Source: Acidobacteriaceae bacterium (GTDB lineage: Bacteria; Acidobacteriota; Terriglobia; Bryobacterales; Bryobacteraceae). Taken from it: 64,000 nt of DNA. This document shows, piece by piece, positions 26,139-35,466 of this stretch (position 1 is its first letter; every line of letters begins with the position of its first letter). A program made the position numbers and the translations under genes. The notes below the pieces were generated by a model, which ran no database searches, was not told the DNA's origin, and worked only from the letters and a program-made list of their open reading frames with translations. The stretch covers positions 27,485-91,484 of the forward strand of contig JAFAMD010000057.1 in assembly GCA_019233755.1 (NCBI GenBank), read 5' to 3'.

Positions 26139-27308
26139 TTGCAGCATTACTCTCAGCGGTTGTCCTGGTGTTTCTCTACAAACTCCTTTAGCCGGTTGAT
26201 CGAAGAAAAACGGCAGTCGGGCGCCGCGCTTCTCGATCTGACCACCTCGAATCCAACGGAAGCGTTGGCAGATTATCCGCATGGGCAAATCAACCGCGCT
26301 TACGCCGAGGTGAGTGATTTTCGCTATCAGCCGGATGCGTTTGGCGCGCTGCAGGCTCGCGAAGCGGTCGCAACCGAGTATGCCAAACGAGGACTACCGG
26401 TTTCGCCGGAGCAGGTCGCGTTAACCGCAAGTACGAGCGAGGCCTATGCACTCCTTTTCAAAATGTTCTGCGATGCCGGCGACGAAGTCCTGGTTCCCGT
26501 CCCGTCCTATCCTCTGTTCGAGTACCTGGCCCGGCTCGAGTGCGTCAACGTTGTGCCGTACCCGCTCGTTTACGACGGCAATTGGTACATCGATTTCCCG
26601 CACCTCAAACAGCAGATCAATGCAAGGACGAGAGCCATCGTCATCGTGAACCCGAACAACCCAACGGGATCTTTTCTGAAAACGCGGGAGCGAAGCACGC
26701 TCGCTGAACTCGCGGCGGAGTACGGCCTTCCGATTATTTCGGACGAAGTTTTCATGGATTATTCGATCGAGGAGAATTCAGGCGCGGCCAGGACGATGGT
26801 GGATTGTGATGAAGTCTTGAACTTCTCGTTGAACGGTCTTTCCAAAATGGCAGGCATGCCGCAAGTAAAGCTCGGATGGATCGTCGTTAGCGGCCCGAAA
26901 GACTCTGTAGAAACAGCCCGGATGCGGCTGGAGCTCATTCTAGACACATATCTGTCGGTCAACACTCCCGCGCAATATGCACTGCGCGATTTGTTTGAGA
27001 TCGGCGCCCACGTCCAGGCGAAACTGAGCGAGTGCGTTAGACAAAACTATTCTTTTCTTCGAACCGAACTTGCCTCGTCGGCTATTCATATGTTGCGCGC
27101 GGAAGGCGGCTGGTCGGCCGTTTTGCAGCTTCCCCGCATCATGCCGGAGGAGGTTTGGATCAAGCGATTGCTGGCCGAACAGAATGTAGTCGTTCAACCC
27201 GGCTATTTTTTCGATATGCCGTCGGAGGCCTATGCGGTGGTCAGCCTCATTACACAACCGCAGATCATGGCAGAAGGCGTCGGGCGACTGCAATCGCTGC
27301 TCGCCTGA
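26139..27308 (+). CDS. PLP-dependent aminotransferase, class I/II
   Basis: 389 residues, fold type I. Key features: LDLTTSNPTEAL near the N-terminus, LTASTSEAYALLFKMFCDAGDEVLVPVP, the substrate loop VNPNNPTGSFLK, the PLP-phenol contact IISDEVFMDY and the Schiff-base lysine in FSLNGLSKMAGMP. The start appears to be TTG; an ATG just upstream runs into a stop. Amino-acid substrate cannot be read from the sequence. It is convergent with the next gene, with only 3 bp between stops. Confidence 0.88.
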   Translation: MQHYSQRLSWCFSTNSFSRLIEEKRQSGAALLDLTTSNPTEALADYPHGQINRAYAEVSDFRYQPDAFGALQAREAVATEYAKRGLPVSPEQVALTASTSEAYALLFKMFCDAGDEVLVPVPSYPLFEYLARLECVNVVPYPLVYDGNWYIDFPHLKQQINARTRAIVIVNPNNPTGSFLKTRERSTLAELAAEYGLPIISDEVFMDYSIEENSGAARTMVDCDEVLNFSLNGLSKMAGMPQVKLGWIVVSGPKDSVETARMRLELILDTYLSVNTPAQYALRDLFEIGAHVQAKLSECVRQNYSFLRTELASSAIHMLRAEGGWSAVLQLPRIMPEEVWIKRLLAEQNVVVQPGYFFDMPSEAYAVVSLITQPQIMAEGVGRLQSLLA

Positions 27309-27311
27309 AAA

Positions 27312-28232
27312 TCAGCGCTCGAGGCTAAACGCGTACTTTGCTTCGTAGCTCTGTTGGCCGAGAAGGTCTTTCACCGTCAGCACAACAACGTATTGTCCGG
27401 TTGCGCTATTTGGAGCCGTAGTCAAAACCAGGTTGCCGGGAACGAACTGCGCCGGATAATAACTGTTCGAATCCAGCTCGGCAGCCTGAGGCTGTTGAAG
27501 GAACGGCTTACCGTCCGGGCCCAACACCGTCAGCCCATACGCCAGGTGATACTGCTTGTCCGGGCCTACTTTGTATCCCGTCATTTCAAAGAGAGCGTAG
27601 ACTTTGTCGCCAGGGCTGTACGCCGGGATTTCGAGCGGAGTGCGGTCGTCTTCCTTACGCAGAAAACGAAAATTCTCAACGGTGATAGAGGGCGAAGCTT
27701 TGATATGAACTCCGCCGATATGAAAGGGAATATCCGCGGAGACTTCGTGTTTTGTAACCACGTCGGTCACGCTGACGTGAACATGGTAATCGCCCGCCGC
27801 GACGAAGGACGGAATCAGGAAGGACGCACGCCGCTTGGGCATCCAGTTCTTGTCTTCGGGATGCAACTGCGTCTTCACCTCGCCGGTGGCGGGCGGAGTG
27901 AGCGGGATGCCGGCTGCATCTTGCGGCACCGCCTGATACGTGAGCGCGATTTTGCGCACCTCGCCCTCCCGTTCGGAGTCGATGCCGAAACCTCCAATTG
28001 AGAACGTGAAGTACAGGAAGTCGCCCGGCAAAAACTGATAATCGGAGGCGACGAACGGAGCGTCTTCCGACTGCTCCACCCCGGCATCCACAATTGCCAG
28101 TTCCTTGTTCGCAGCAGACCGGCAAGGCACCGAAAAAGCCATCACAATCGCGACGAGGCTTATGCGGGACGAAAAGCAAAAACCGGGAAGAGCCATCGCT
28201 GAACTCAATCTTAAACCTGCGCGCTTCAGCAA
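27312..28232 (-). CDS. Exported beta-rich protein of unknown function
   Basis: 306 residues. Its N-terminus contains an export signal ([20 protein letters not shown]), best if translation begins at the internal ATG near 28196. The rest looks like tandem beta-sandwich domains ([57 protein letters not shown]). I do not recognise the family; it is probably periplasmic. It is divergent from coaA, whose likely start lies 46 bp away. Confidence 0.65.
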   Translation of the reverse strand: MLKRAGLRLSSAMALPGFCFSSRISLVAIVMAFSVPCRSAANKELAIVDAGVEQSEDAPFVASDYQFLPGDFLYFTFSIGGFGIDSEREGEVRKIALTYQAVPQDAAGIPLTPPATGEVKTQLHPEDKNWMPKRRASFLIPSFVAAGDYHVHVSVTDVVTKHEVSADIPFHIGGVHIKASPSITVENFRFLRKEDDRTPLEIPAYSPGDKVYALFEMTGYKVGPDKQYHLAYGLTVLGPDGKPFLQQPQAAELDSNSYYPAQFVPGNLVLTTAPNSATGQYVVVLTVKDLLGQQSYEAKYAFSLER

Positions 28233-28278
28233 GCGATCGACGCGACGACTACCATGTAATCAGGACGGTCAGACCAGT

Positions 28279-29241
28279 TTGGGCCTACTCACCCCCGCTC
28301 CTCCCACGCCGATCAGCAGATATATCGATTTCGATCGCGAGCAATGGAAAGCCTTGCGCGCGAATACACCTCTTCTTTTGAGCGAAGAGGAACTCGCCGC
28401 GCTGCGCGGCATTAACGAACAGGTTTCGCTGCGCGAGGTGGAGGATATCTACGTACCGCTATCACGGCTGCTGAATCTGCATGTTGCGGCCGTGCAGCAT
28501 CTTTATGAAGCGCGGCGCGCATTTCTGAGCCTTTCGACTCCGCAGAAGACGACTTACATTATTGGAATTGCCGGAAGTGTTGCCGTTGGGAAGAGCACTT
28601 TCTCGCGTGTCCTCAGGGCTTCCTTAGCGCGGTGGCCGGACCATCCGCGCGTGGAGCTGGTGACTACCGACGGATTCCTTTACCCGAACCGCATTCTCGA
28701 AGAGCGCGGGCTTATGCGCCGGAAAGGTTTTCCGGAGAGCTACGATCAGCGCCGGCTGCTGCAGTTCCTTGCCGACATCAAGGCGGGTATGCCAACGGTA
28801 ATCGCGCCGGTATATTCGCACCTCCATTACGATATTGTTCCCGGAGCCGCAGAGGAAGTGCAGCAGCCCGATATACTCATCCTCGAAGGATTGAACGTTT
28901 TGCAATCGCCCGTCGGGCACCGCGACGGCTCACGGGTTTTTGTATCTGATTTTTTCGATTTTTCGATTTACCTAGATGCCGATGAAAAGACGGTCGAACG
29001 CTGGTATGTCGAGCGATTTTTGCGTTTGCGCGAGACGATCTTCCAGAGCGAGGACTCCTATTTCCATCGTTATGCCGAGCTGACGGAGGACGAGGCAATA
29101 GAGACTGCCAGCCGAATATGGACCGAGATCAATCTCGTGAACCTAAGGGAAAACATCCGGCCCACGCGCGAACGCGCGCATTTGATTCTGGAGAAAAGCG
29201 GCGATCACTATGTCCACAGAATCAAATTGCGGCGTGTTTGA
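28279..29241 (+). CDS. coaA: Pantothenate kinase, type I
   Basis: Phosphorylates pantothenate, the first and controlling step of coenzyme A synthesis. I place the start at a TTG at 28279, giving 320 residues and the usual CoaA N-terminus ([15 protein letters not shown]); the longer open frame from 28105 runs back into the divergent neighbour and is not conserved-looking. Walker [23 protein letters not shown], the YSHLHYDIV motif and [10 protein letters not shown] with [14 protein letters not shown] are all present. Confidence 0.94.
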   Translation: MGLLTPAPPTPISRYIDFDREQWKALRANTPLLLSEEELAALRGINEQVSLREVEDIYVPLSRLLNLHVAAVQHLYEARRAFLSLSTPQKTTYIIGIAGSVAVGKSTFSRVLRASLARWPDHPRVELVTTDGFLYPNRILEERGLMRRKGFPESYDQRRLLQFLADIKAGMPTVIAPVYSHLHYDIVPGAAEEVQQPDILILEGLNVLQSPVGHRDGSRVFVSDFFDFSIYLDADEKTVERWYVERFLRLRETIFQSEDSYFHRYAELTEDEAIETASRIWTEINLVNLRENIRPTRERAHLILEKSGDHYVHRIKLRRV

Positions 29242-29245
29242 GCAA

Positions 29246-30409
29246 TTAGAGCCCGGCCTGCTTTAGCGCGGTTATGAGCACGTCCTCGGACTGCCCGCCC
29301 ACCAAATGCGCCACAACAGTGCCGCCGCGATCGATTATGACAATCTCCGGAATGGCAGTGCAACGATAAGCGCGGTGTACTTTTCCATCCGCATCTAGCA
29401 GGACCGCTAAATCCTGGTGATGTTCGTCGAGATAGCGTTGCGCCATATTTTTTCCTTCGTCGTTTATGCCCAGAACCACCAGCCCGCGATCAGCAAATCT
29501 GTTCGAAAGCTTCGCGACAACGGGCAATTCCGCGCGGCATGGAGGGCACCATGTGGCCCAGAAATCGAGAAGGACAATTTTTCCCTTCAAATCGGCCAAA
29601 CGCACTTGCGATCCATGGCTGTCGGGCAAAGCAAAATCGACCGCTTTCTGACCCGCAAGGCTCAAGTCGCGCTCGCCCGGCAGGAGCAATGAGTTGACTT
29701 CGCGGCCGTTCGGGGGAGGGGCAAACGCAAAAACAGAAGCCGGGACGTCGGTGGAAAAATCTACCATTTCAAGCGTCATTCGTTCCAGAATGCTGCCTCC
29801 CGACACCTGGCGCGGCGGGAACGTCTCGACTAACCTGACGACCAGGAACGAATCCTTATCAACGAACATTTCTTTCGTTGATTTCCCGGATACGAAATGC
29901 AATTCGTAGCAATCGTACTTGCGGGACGCGACTTTAACGCGCGTTTCACGGACCAGCTTTCCCTGATCGGCGAAGCGGACCCACAGGATATAGCGCTTCA
30001 CAAACGAGTCATAAGCCGTCGAGAATAGGTCCGCATGAAAATCATCTTCTTCTTCGCCGGTGACGCCGATTTTAGCGGCGGAACTTTGATGCGACCAGAT
30101 TTTCTGCGCAGGCAGGCTTTTCCAGGTATTCTCGCCGTCGCTTACCATTAACTCCGGCTGGCCCTGATAGTCGCTCTCGACGCGAAACTTACCGGAATTT
30201 GAAACATAGAGTTTCTCCTGCCAGGATTCATTTCCGATGCGCGCGTTGAGAGAAACGTCGTCCTGAATATGGACGCTCAATTCATACAGTGTGGCCTGGC
30301 TGTACCGCTCGCTGACCTTCTGCAAAATCTGGCGCACGGATGTATTTTGTGCAAATGCGGTGGAGGTGGTGAAAAGCAGTATCGGGAATAGCAGATTCAG
30401 TCTAGGCAC
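29246..30409 (-). CDS. Secreted protein with lipoprotein-carrier-like and TlpA thioredoxin domains
   Basis: 387 residues with a signal peptide (LLFPILLFTTSTAFAQ). The N-terminal half (residues ~25-240) resembles the LolA/DUF2092-like beta fold (KFRVESDYQGQPELMVSDGE, KYDCYELHFVSGKSTKEMFV). The C-terminal part (~260-387) is a TlpA-type thioredoxin domain with WATWCPPCRAELP and the cis-proline TAIPEIVIID. Probably a periplasmic thiol-disulfide protein linked to an envelope lipid or lipoprotein. This two-domain form recurs in Acidobacteriota and Planctomycetes, as far as I recall. Confidence 0.85.
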   Translation of the reverse strand: MPRLNLLFPILLFTTSTAFAQNTSVRQILQKVSERYSQATLYELSVHIQDDVSLNARIGNESWQEKLYVSNSGKFRVESDYQGQPELMVSDGENTWKSLPAQKIWSHQSSAAKIGVTGEEEDDFHADLFSTAYDSFVKRYILWVRFADQGKLVRETRVKVASRKYDCYELHFVSGKSTKEMFVDKDSFLVVRLVETFPPRQVSGGSILERMTLEMVDFSTDVPASVFAFAPPPNGREVNSLLLPGERDLSLAGQKAVDFALPDSHGSQVRLADLKGKIVLLDFWATWCPPCRAELPVVAKLSNRFADRGLVVLGINDEGKNMAQRYLDEHHQDLAVLLDADGKVHRAYRCTAIPEIVIIDRGGTVVAHLVGGQSEDVLITALKQAGL

Positions 30410-30465
30410 GCCCGACGATTGTATCGGAAGGAAAAATCAAATCAAAAGAAATGGAAGGAAAATTT

Positions 30466-30541
30466 TGGTGGACCTGGAGAGATTCGAACTCTCGACCTCT
30501 TCCATGCCATGGAAGCGCGCTCCCAACTGCGCCACAGGCCC
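30466..30541 (-). tRNA. tRNA-Ala (anticodon GGC)
   Basis: A 76-nt cloverleaf with encoded CCA. Acceptor arms GGGCCTG / CAGGTCC, the anticodon loop ATGGCAT between CTTCC and GGAAG (anticodon GGC, reads GCC), and the T arm GAGAG-TTCGAAT-CTCTC. All four arms pair well. Confidence 0.96.
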
Positions 30542-30698
30542 ACGAGAGTGCTTTACGTCCTGAGAATAGCACACTCACGCACCCGCACATTTATAATCCG
30601 GGCGACGAGTACGATGGTTCTGCGGATACTGCAGCGCAGCCGCGATGAACTACGAACCGTTGTAGAGCACAGCGCAACTTTGCTAGCAGAAAAGTATC

Positions 30699-30727
30699 TT
30701 GACTCTTCCCGATGCGAGGCGCACAAT
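30699..30727 (+). promoter_or_regulatory. Sigma-70-type promoter
   Basis: TTGACT (30699-30704), 17-bp spacer, CACAAT (30722-30727). About 65 bp upstream of the short histidine-kinase-like gene at 30793. Confidence 0.5.
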
Positions 30728-30792
30728 CAGACCGTTGGAAGAAAACGACTCTGGTTTTTCCCTAGTGGTAGAGTAGTAGCTCCCGATCCTTC

Positions 30793-31092
30793 ATGAGTAA
30801 AGTCGTGCACCCGTTTGCCATTCCCGCGCAGGAGGCCGCTCTTGCACAAACCGATGTCGCAGCCGCGCATCGTGTGAACCTGGAAGAACTCATCCACGAA
30901 CTCCGCCAACCGTTAAGCGTGATTGAATCGCTGGCGTATTACTTGGAACTCACTGCTACTGAGGATAAGGTCTGCACCCATCTCCAGAAGATCCGGGCGA
31001 TGCTGCTGAAGGCGAACGCCATTCTAGAGCGCACCTCGTCAAACGATGCTTTGGCTATGGCGGGCCACGCCCAGGCGGACTACACGGGCTGA
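30793..31092 (+). CDS. Stand-alone histidine-kinase dimerisation (HisKA-like) domain protein
   Basis: 99 residues. The segment NLEELIHELRQPLSVIESLAYYLEL (residues ~29-53) is an H-box with the phospho-accepting histidine and the HELRQPLS pattern of HisKA domains; a second helix (KVCTHLQKIRAMLLKANAIL) completes the helical hairpin. There is no ATPase domain and no room for one before the convergent lpxD stop 1 bp away. It may be a phosphotransfer or dimerising partner for a kinase elsewhere, or a truncated kinase. No Shine-Dalgarno is seen. Confidence 0.65.
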   Translation: MSKVVHPFAIPAQEAALAQTDVAAAHRVNLEELIHELRQPLSVIESLAYYLELTATEDKVCTHLQKIRAMLLKANAILERTSSNDALAMAGHAQADYTG

Positions 31093-31093
31093 T

Positions 31094-32131
31094 TCAATTC
31101 CGGTCCTCAAGCCGATCGATTTTGCGTTTGAGCTCACGCACTTCTTCTCTAAGCTCAGGTACTTTGCCGACGTGGGCCAGGTTCTTCAAATGCTGCCGCA
31201 AGGGCCTGGCCGGGATGCCCCAAACAGGCTCACCGGCCTGAATGCGCTGCGAGGTAAGGATGCCGGCCTTGCCGCCAACAATCGCTTTCGCAGCAATCAC
31301 GGCTCTTTCGCCGATACCAGCCTGACCGCCAATAGCCGCGTAGTCGCCGACAGTAACGCCGCCTGAAAAGCCGGTCTGTGCAGCTACCACTACGTGCCTG
31401 CCGATGATGCAGTTGTGTGCGACGTGCACCAGATTGTCCAATTTGGTGCCGTCGCCGATCCGGGTGACACCGAGCGCGGCGCGATCGATGCAGCAGTTTG
31501 CGCCGATCTCGACGTCATCGCCGATCTCGACGGTCCCGACCTGTGGGAATTTTTCGTAGTGGTCGCTCACCAGAGTGAAGCCGAAGCCGTCCGCTCCGAG
31601 GACGCAGCCGGCGTGCAGCGTTACCCGCGAGCCGATGCGCACGCCTTCGTAGATTGTTACATTCGCATGAATCACGCAGCCGCTGCCGATACGCACGCCA
31701 GCGCCGATAGTGCAGTGAGGGCCGATGCGGCAGCCGCTGCCGATAGCGGCGCCCTCCTCGATTACGGTGTACGCGCCAACCGAGCAATCCGGTGCGATGC
31801 TCGCGCCGGCCGCTATGACTGCTGCCGGGTGAATGGACGGCTTATATACCGGCGGAGGATACAACGCACGCAGAGCGCGGGCGAAGGCCATTCTCGGCTC
31901 GTTCACGCGGATTAGCGACCACTCGCCAGGAATATCAAAGGACTCCGGAACAAGGAGACAACCCGCGCTGGAATTGGCGGCCATTTCCGCGGCTTTTTTA
32001 TTGGCGACATAGGAAAGGTCGGAAGGACCAGCCTGCTCGAGCGCATTCGCTGATGAAATCAATCTCGCTGAATCACCCGTGAAAGATCCCGCGCAGATTT
32101 CGGCTATTTGAGCAACAGTAAGGGCAGGCAT
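31094..32131 (-). CDS. lpxD: UDP-3-O-acylglucosamine N-acyltransferase
   Basis: Adds the second 3-hydroxyacyl chain in lipid A synthesis. 345 residues: N-terminal uridine-binding domain (MPALTVAQIAEICAGSFTGD...), a left-handed beta-helix of hexapeptide repeats (residues ~100-290), the catalytic histidine in LVHVAHNCIIG and a C-terminal helix (LPELREEVRELKRKIDRL) that forms the trimer. The start codon directly follows a GGAGG with almost no spacer, and the divergent lpxA start is only 14 bp away. Confidence 0.95.
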   Translation of the reverse strand: MPALTVAQIAEICAGSFTGDSARLISSANALEQAGPSDLSYVANKKAAEMAANSSAGCLLVPESFDIPGEWSLIRVNEPRMAFARALRALYPPPVYKPSIHPAAVIAAGASIAPDCSVGAYTVIEEGAAIGSGCRIGPHCTIGAGVRIGSGCVIHANVTIYEGVRIGSRVTLHAGCVLGADGFGFTLVSDHYEKFPQVGTVEIGDDVEIGANCCIDRAALGVTRIGDGTKLDNLVHVAHNCIIGRHVVVAAQTGFSGGVTVGDYAAIGGQAGIGERAVIAAKAIVGGKAGILTSQRIQAGEPVWGIPARPLRQHLKNLAHVGKVPELREEVRELKRKIDRLEDRN

Positions 32132-32145
32132 CCTCCATACTTAGC

Positions 32146-32964
32146 ATGTATATGGCGGTTGATCCTTCGGCGTATATAGCGCCTACTGCTCGCATTCATC
32201 CAGACGCGGTTATCGGACCGGGAACGCGCATTGGCGAATATTGCGTGATCGAATCAGATGTCGTGATCGGGGCGCGCTGCCTGTTAGAGCCCTACGTTTA
32301 TGTCAAACGCTGGACAACCATGGGCGAGGAAAACGAAATCTCAGCAGGCACGGCACTGGGAACAGACCCGCTGGATAAAACCTTCTCGGGTGAACGGAGT
32401 TATTTACGAATTGGGGATCGCAACAAAATTCGCGAACATTACACGATCTCGCGCGGCACGCAGCCGGAATCGGAAACGCGCATCGGCAGCGGTAATTACA
32501 TCATGACTTCGGGCCATGTCGCACATAATTGCGTGCTGGGCGACGACATCGTGGTGGCGAGTTGCGCTCTCATAGCGGGCTATGTGGAGGTGCAAAGCCA
32601 GGCATTCATCTCAGGCGGCGTCGTGATTCACCAGTTTTCGAAGATAGGCCGGCTCGCAATGATCGGCGGAAACACCCGGGTAAACAGCGATCTTCCGCCG
32701 TTTTTTCTTTACTCCGATTTCAACGTGGCGGCCAAAGGTATTAACGTGGTGGGGCTAAAGCGCGCCGGATTTTCCTTGGAAGAGATCAAAAGTCTCAAGA
32801 GCGCGTACCGGATTCTCTACCGCTCCGGTTTGAAGCAGGAAGAGGCCCTTGCACGCATCGAGGCCGAATTTTCCAACGAGCACACCAGGCAACTGGTCGA
32901 TTTTGTTCGCCGAAGTAAGCGGGGTATCTGTGGGAAGAGCAGGGGCGGAGAGGAAGAAAGCTAG
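32146..32964 (+). CDS. lpxA: UDP-N-acetylglucosamine acyltransferase
   Basis: First step of lipid A synthesis. 272 residues: hexapeptide beta-helix (YIAPTARIHPDAVIGPGTRIGEY...), catalytic histidine in SGHVAHNCVLGDD, GVVIHQFSKIGRLAMIGG, and the C-terminal helical domain (GFSLEEIKSLKSAYRILYRSG). The usual end is about FVRRSKRGI; here 12 further residues (CGKSRGGEEES) are encoded by a 49-bp sequence that is repeated just downstream. lpxD diverges 14 bp away, unlike the usual lpxD-fabZ-lpxA order. Confidence 0.95.
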   Translation: MYMAVDPSAYIAPTARIHPDAVIGPGTRIGEYCVIESDVVIGARCLLEPYVYVKRWTTMGEENEISAGTALGTDPLDKTFSGERSYLRIGDRNKIREHYTISRGTQPESETRIGSGNYIMTSGHVAHNCVLGDDIVVASCALIAGYVEVQSQAFISGGVVIHQFSKIGRLAMIGGNTRVNSDLPPFFLYSDFNVAAKGINVVGLKRAGFSLEEIKSLKSAYRILYRSGLKQEEALARIEAEFSNEHTRQLVDFVRRSKRGICGKSRGGEEES

Positions 32965-32969
32965 TGAGT
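32921..32969 (+). repeat. 49-bp direct repeat, copy 1 (end of lpxA)
   Basis: Identical over 49 bp to 33043-33091 (begins GGGGTATCTGTGGGAAGAGC). This copy encodes the last residues and stop of lpxA, so the second copy looks like a duplicate of the gene's end together with the intervening spacer. Confidence 0.9.
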
Positions 32970-32970
32970 G

Positions 32971-33037
32971 CCGGCAGGCTGAATGCCGGTCCGAAGCCGC
33001 CTGGAAAGGCGGCTGCAGCCAAGATTGGCTGCCCCAC
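32971..33037. repeat. Intergenic multi-hairpin (BIME-like) repeat, copy 1
   Basis: Three stems in a row: CCGGCA-7 nt-TGCCGG (32971-32989), AGCCGCCT-GGAA-AGGCGGCT (32995-33014) and GCAGCCA-AGA-TTGGCTGC (33015-33032), then CCCCAC. The last two stems recur almost unchanged at 36342-36384. Confidence 0.85.
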
Positions 33038-33042
33038 AAGGT

Positions 33043-33091
33043 GGGGTATCTGTGGGAAGAGCAGGGGCGGAGAGGAAGAAAGCTAGTGAGT
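33043..33091 (+). repeat. 49-bp direct repeat, copy 2
   Basis: Second copy of the lpxA 3'-end sequence, intergenic between lpxA and the amidase gene. It has no open frame of its own. Confidence 0.9.
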
Positions 33092-33119
33092 CCTGGCAGG
33101 CTGAATGGCTGCCCAACGG

Positions 33120-34619
33120 TTATTGACGCACGCGCGCGATCTGGGTATGGCTCAGAGAATTGGCGTACTGCGAAATTCCTCTAAAGAGCGCGTCGGCGAT
33201 TTTCTGGCGCTGATCGTTTCTCTTCAGCAGCCGCTCATCGTGGACGTTTGAAACGAATCCGATTTCAGCAAGAATCGACGGCATGGTCGCGCCGATCAGC
33301 ACAACGAAGGGCGCCTGGCGTACACCTCTATTTTTCGATCTGGCGTTCATTTTCACGGATGCGGTCCACAGAGATTGCTGCACCCTTTGCGCGAAGTCGC
33401 GCGATTCTTCCAACTTCGTTTGCAGAACAGCGCGATGCAAGAGGTCGTTCAAATCGGAGATCGAGCTCGCCGAGGTCGCGTTCTCGCGGGTTGCGAGGTC
33501 TATGGCTGTTCTATCCGAAGTGAAATTGAAATAGTAGGTTTCGACGCCTGTGGCTGCCGGTTCCGGCGAAGAATTCGCGTGAATTGAAATAAAGAGGTCT
33601 GCTTTCTCGTTGTTGGCAATTTGCGTACGCTGTTCGAGCGGGATAAAGACGTCTGAAGATCGCGTATAGACAACCTCGGCGCCAAGCTGCCGGCTGATCA
33701 ATTTACCCAGACGAAGAGCGACATCGAGCACCAGATCCTTTTCCATGAGGCCATCCGGGCCGATGGTGCCGGTGTCGTGGCCGCCGTGGCCTGCGTCGAT
33801 CACCACTTTCCCGAGCTTTAATCCGAAGACGCGCACAAGCGACCGGTCCCCACTATCGATGGTGGCCGGCGCGGCGGCAAGCGCTTTGGTTCTGCTTGCA
33901 GCAGCGACCGGTGCAGGCGTCTCATGCGTGGCGACGTTGATACCGGGTACGAGGACGGGCGCGGGTGTTGCGGGCACCTGCGGAGCGGCGGACGGCTGCA
34001 AGGAGTTCAGCGTTGAGGAACGCCGGTCGACATTAAGTGACGGGGCGCTAAGCGGCGGCGCGGTAACCGGTGACGCGGTAAGAACGGGGGCCGACGATGG
34101 CGCATTATTTACGGCAGGGACGTCGGCCGGCGGCGCATTCGCCAGGTCGATTTTCTCAGAGCCTGTGATGCTGTGGGCGACCGAAACAGGCGGTGCTGTT
34201 CCCGACTTCGGGCGCAATTCAATCACCAGGCGATCCGGATTCACCAATTGCGACGAAACCGCTTCCACGGGGCCTTCCAGATCGAAAACAATGCGCGTCT
34301 TGCCGGGGCTCACCTCGGCTACGCGGATCTGTCTGACGAGCCGGTCCCCTACCTGAATGGTTTGAACGCCATGATGGGCCACTCTGGGCGGCAACAAACC
34401 AGTGAGGTCAAAGTAGAGGCGGTAGGGGTTCTCGATCTGATCGGAAAAGAGCTTGTATTCGCCTTCGGTCTGAATGGCAACGCGTGTCACATCGCCGAAT
34501 GACCAGAAGCGGATCGCCTGCACGCGGGACGGCGTTTGCGAGTAGACGTTTAGCGCAACCGCTGGGAATAGAAGAAAAGCGGGTAAGAACGGAAGAATCC
34601 GGCGGGGGAGGCGCAACAT
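33120..34619 (-). CDS. amiC: N-acetylmuramoyl-L-alanine amidase with AMIN domain
   Basis: Periplasmic cell-wall hydrolase that splits daughter cells by cutting the peptide stem from MurNAc. 499 residues: signal peptide, AMIN domain that binds the septal wall (residues ~33-140: RVQAIRFWSFGDVTRVAIQT), a long Pro/Ala/Thr-rich linker (~145-265), then the amidase_3 domain with the zinc ligands in VVIDAGHGGHDTGTIG, the glutamate in LMEKDLVLD, SIHANSSP and the second catalytic glutamate in ILAEIGFVSN. Homologous to AmiC; the exact paralogue name is tentative. Confidence 0.93.
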   Translation of the reverse strand: MLRLPRRILPFLPAFLLFPAVALNVYSQTPSRVQAIRFWSFGDVTRVAIQTEGEYKLFSDQIENPYRLYFDLTGLLPPRVAHHGVQTIQVGDRLVRQIRVAEVSPGKTRIVFDLEGPVEAVSSQLVNPDRLVIELRPKSGTAPPVSVAHSITGSEKIDLANAPPADVPAVNNAPSSAPVLTASPVTAPPLSAPSLNVDRRSSTLNSLQPSAAPQVPATPAPVLVPGINVATHETPAPVAAASRTKALAAAPATIDSGDRSLVRVFGLKLGKVVIDAGHGGHDTGTIGPDGLMEKDLVLDVALRLGKLISRQLGAEVVYTRSSDVFIPLEQRTQIANNEKADLFISIHANSSPEPAATGVETYYFNFTSDRTAIDLATRENATSASSISDLNDLLHRAVLQTKLEESRDFAQRVQQSLWTASVKMNARSKNRGVRQAPFVVLIGATMPSILAEIGFVSNVHDERLLKRNDQRQKIADALFRGISQYANSLSHTQIARVRQ

Positions 34620-34871
34620 TTGTAGGTCAGCGAGTACTTACGTATCGCCGCTTGTCCTCCTTGATGACGCGGGCGCGGCTCTTCACCGCTAGCGGCCGCG
34701 CCATGCAACTTCCAGAGTACCCGACGCTGCGGTAGACGGGTTTAGAAGCCGTACGGTTCCACCACCCGCTTCGAAGGCTTTGAAGACAGACGCCCATAAT
34801 ACAAGATCCACCGGCTTTGTTTTATCCGATTATATCCGGAGAATTACCGGGCGGGTGCTACGATTTTAGGC

Positions 34872-35462
34872 ATGCACGCGGCTGGATTCGTGCTCGTGGG
34901 CGGCAAAAGCACGCGCATGGGCACAGACAAGGCCCGCTTATTCATGGGTTCGCAGCTCCTGGTGGAGGAAATTGCGGGCAAAGTCATGGCTGCGGCCGGA
35001 AATGTCGCCCTGGTTGGCGCGCCGGAAAAGTATCGCGATTTGCCTTTCGACCACTTACCCGATGCGCGGCCCGGCTTGGGACCGATTTCCGGCGTTGAGA
35101 GCGCGCTGGCCAGCGGCCGGGCCGAGCTGAACCTTGTCGCCGGCTGCGATATGCCGCACCTTCATACGGGGTGGCTGCAGGCGCTGATCGACAAGGCGTT
35201 CTCCGCGAAAGCCTGCTGCGTAGCGATTCATGACGCAAGCGGCCGGGTGCACCCGCTGTGCGCGGTCTATCACTCTTCGGCGCTGCCGGTGGTGCGGGCG
35301 GCACTGGACGCCGGCCGGCTGCGGATGATGGATCTGCTGAGCGAACTGAAGGCGGAGCTCCTCGAAATCGACGGCGTGATTGCGAACGTGAACCGGCCGG
35401 AAGAATGGGCAACCTTCGCGACAGAGGCGGCATCCAGCTTGCGAGGAAAAGAATCGGATTAA
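34872..35462 (+). CDS. mobA: Molybdenum cofactor guanylyltransferase
   Basis: Links GMP to molybdopterin to make the bis-MGD form of the cofactor. 196 residues with the nucleotidyltransferase signature FVLVGGKSTRMGTDKARL at residues 6-23, GPISGVESAL and the metal-binding AGCDMPHLH. Length is normal. It is followed 4 bp later by an ABC ATPase gene, so they may be co-transcribed, though their functions are unrelated. The upstream 250 bp hold no gene. Confidence 0.92.
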   Translation: MHAAGFVLVGGKSTRMGTDKARLFMGSQLLVEEIAGKVMAAAGNVALVGAPEKYRDLPFDHLPDARPGLGPISGVESALASGRAELNLVAGCDMPHLHTGWLQALIDKAFSAKACCVAIHDASGRVHPLCAVYHSSALPVVRAALDAGRLRMMDLLSELKAELLEIDGVIANVNRPEEWATFATEAASSLRGKESD

Positions 35463-35466
35463 GCGC

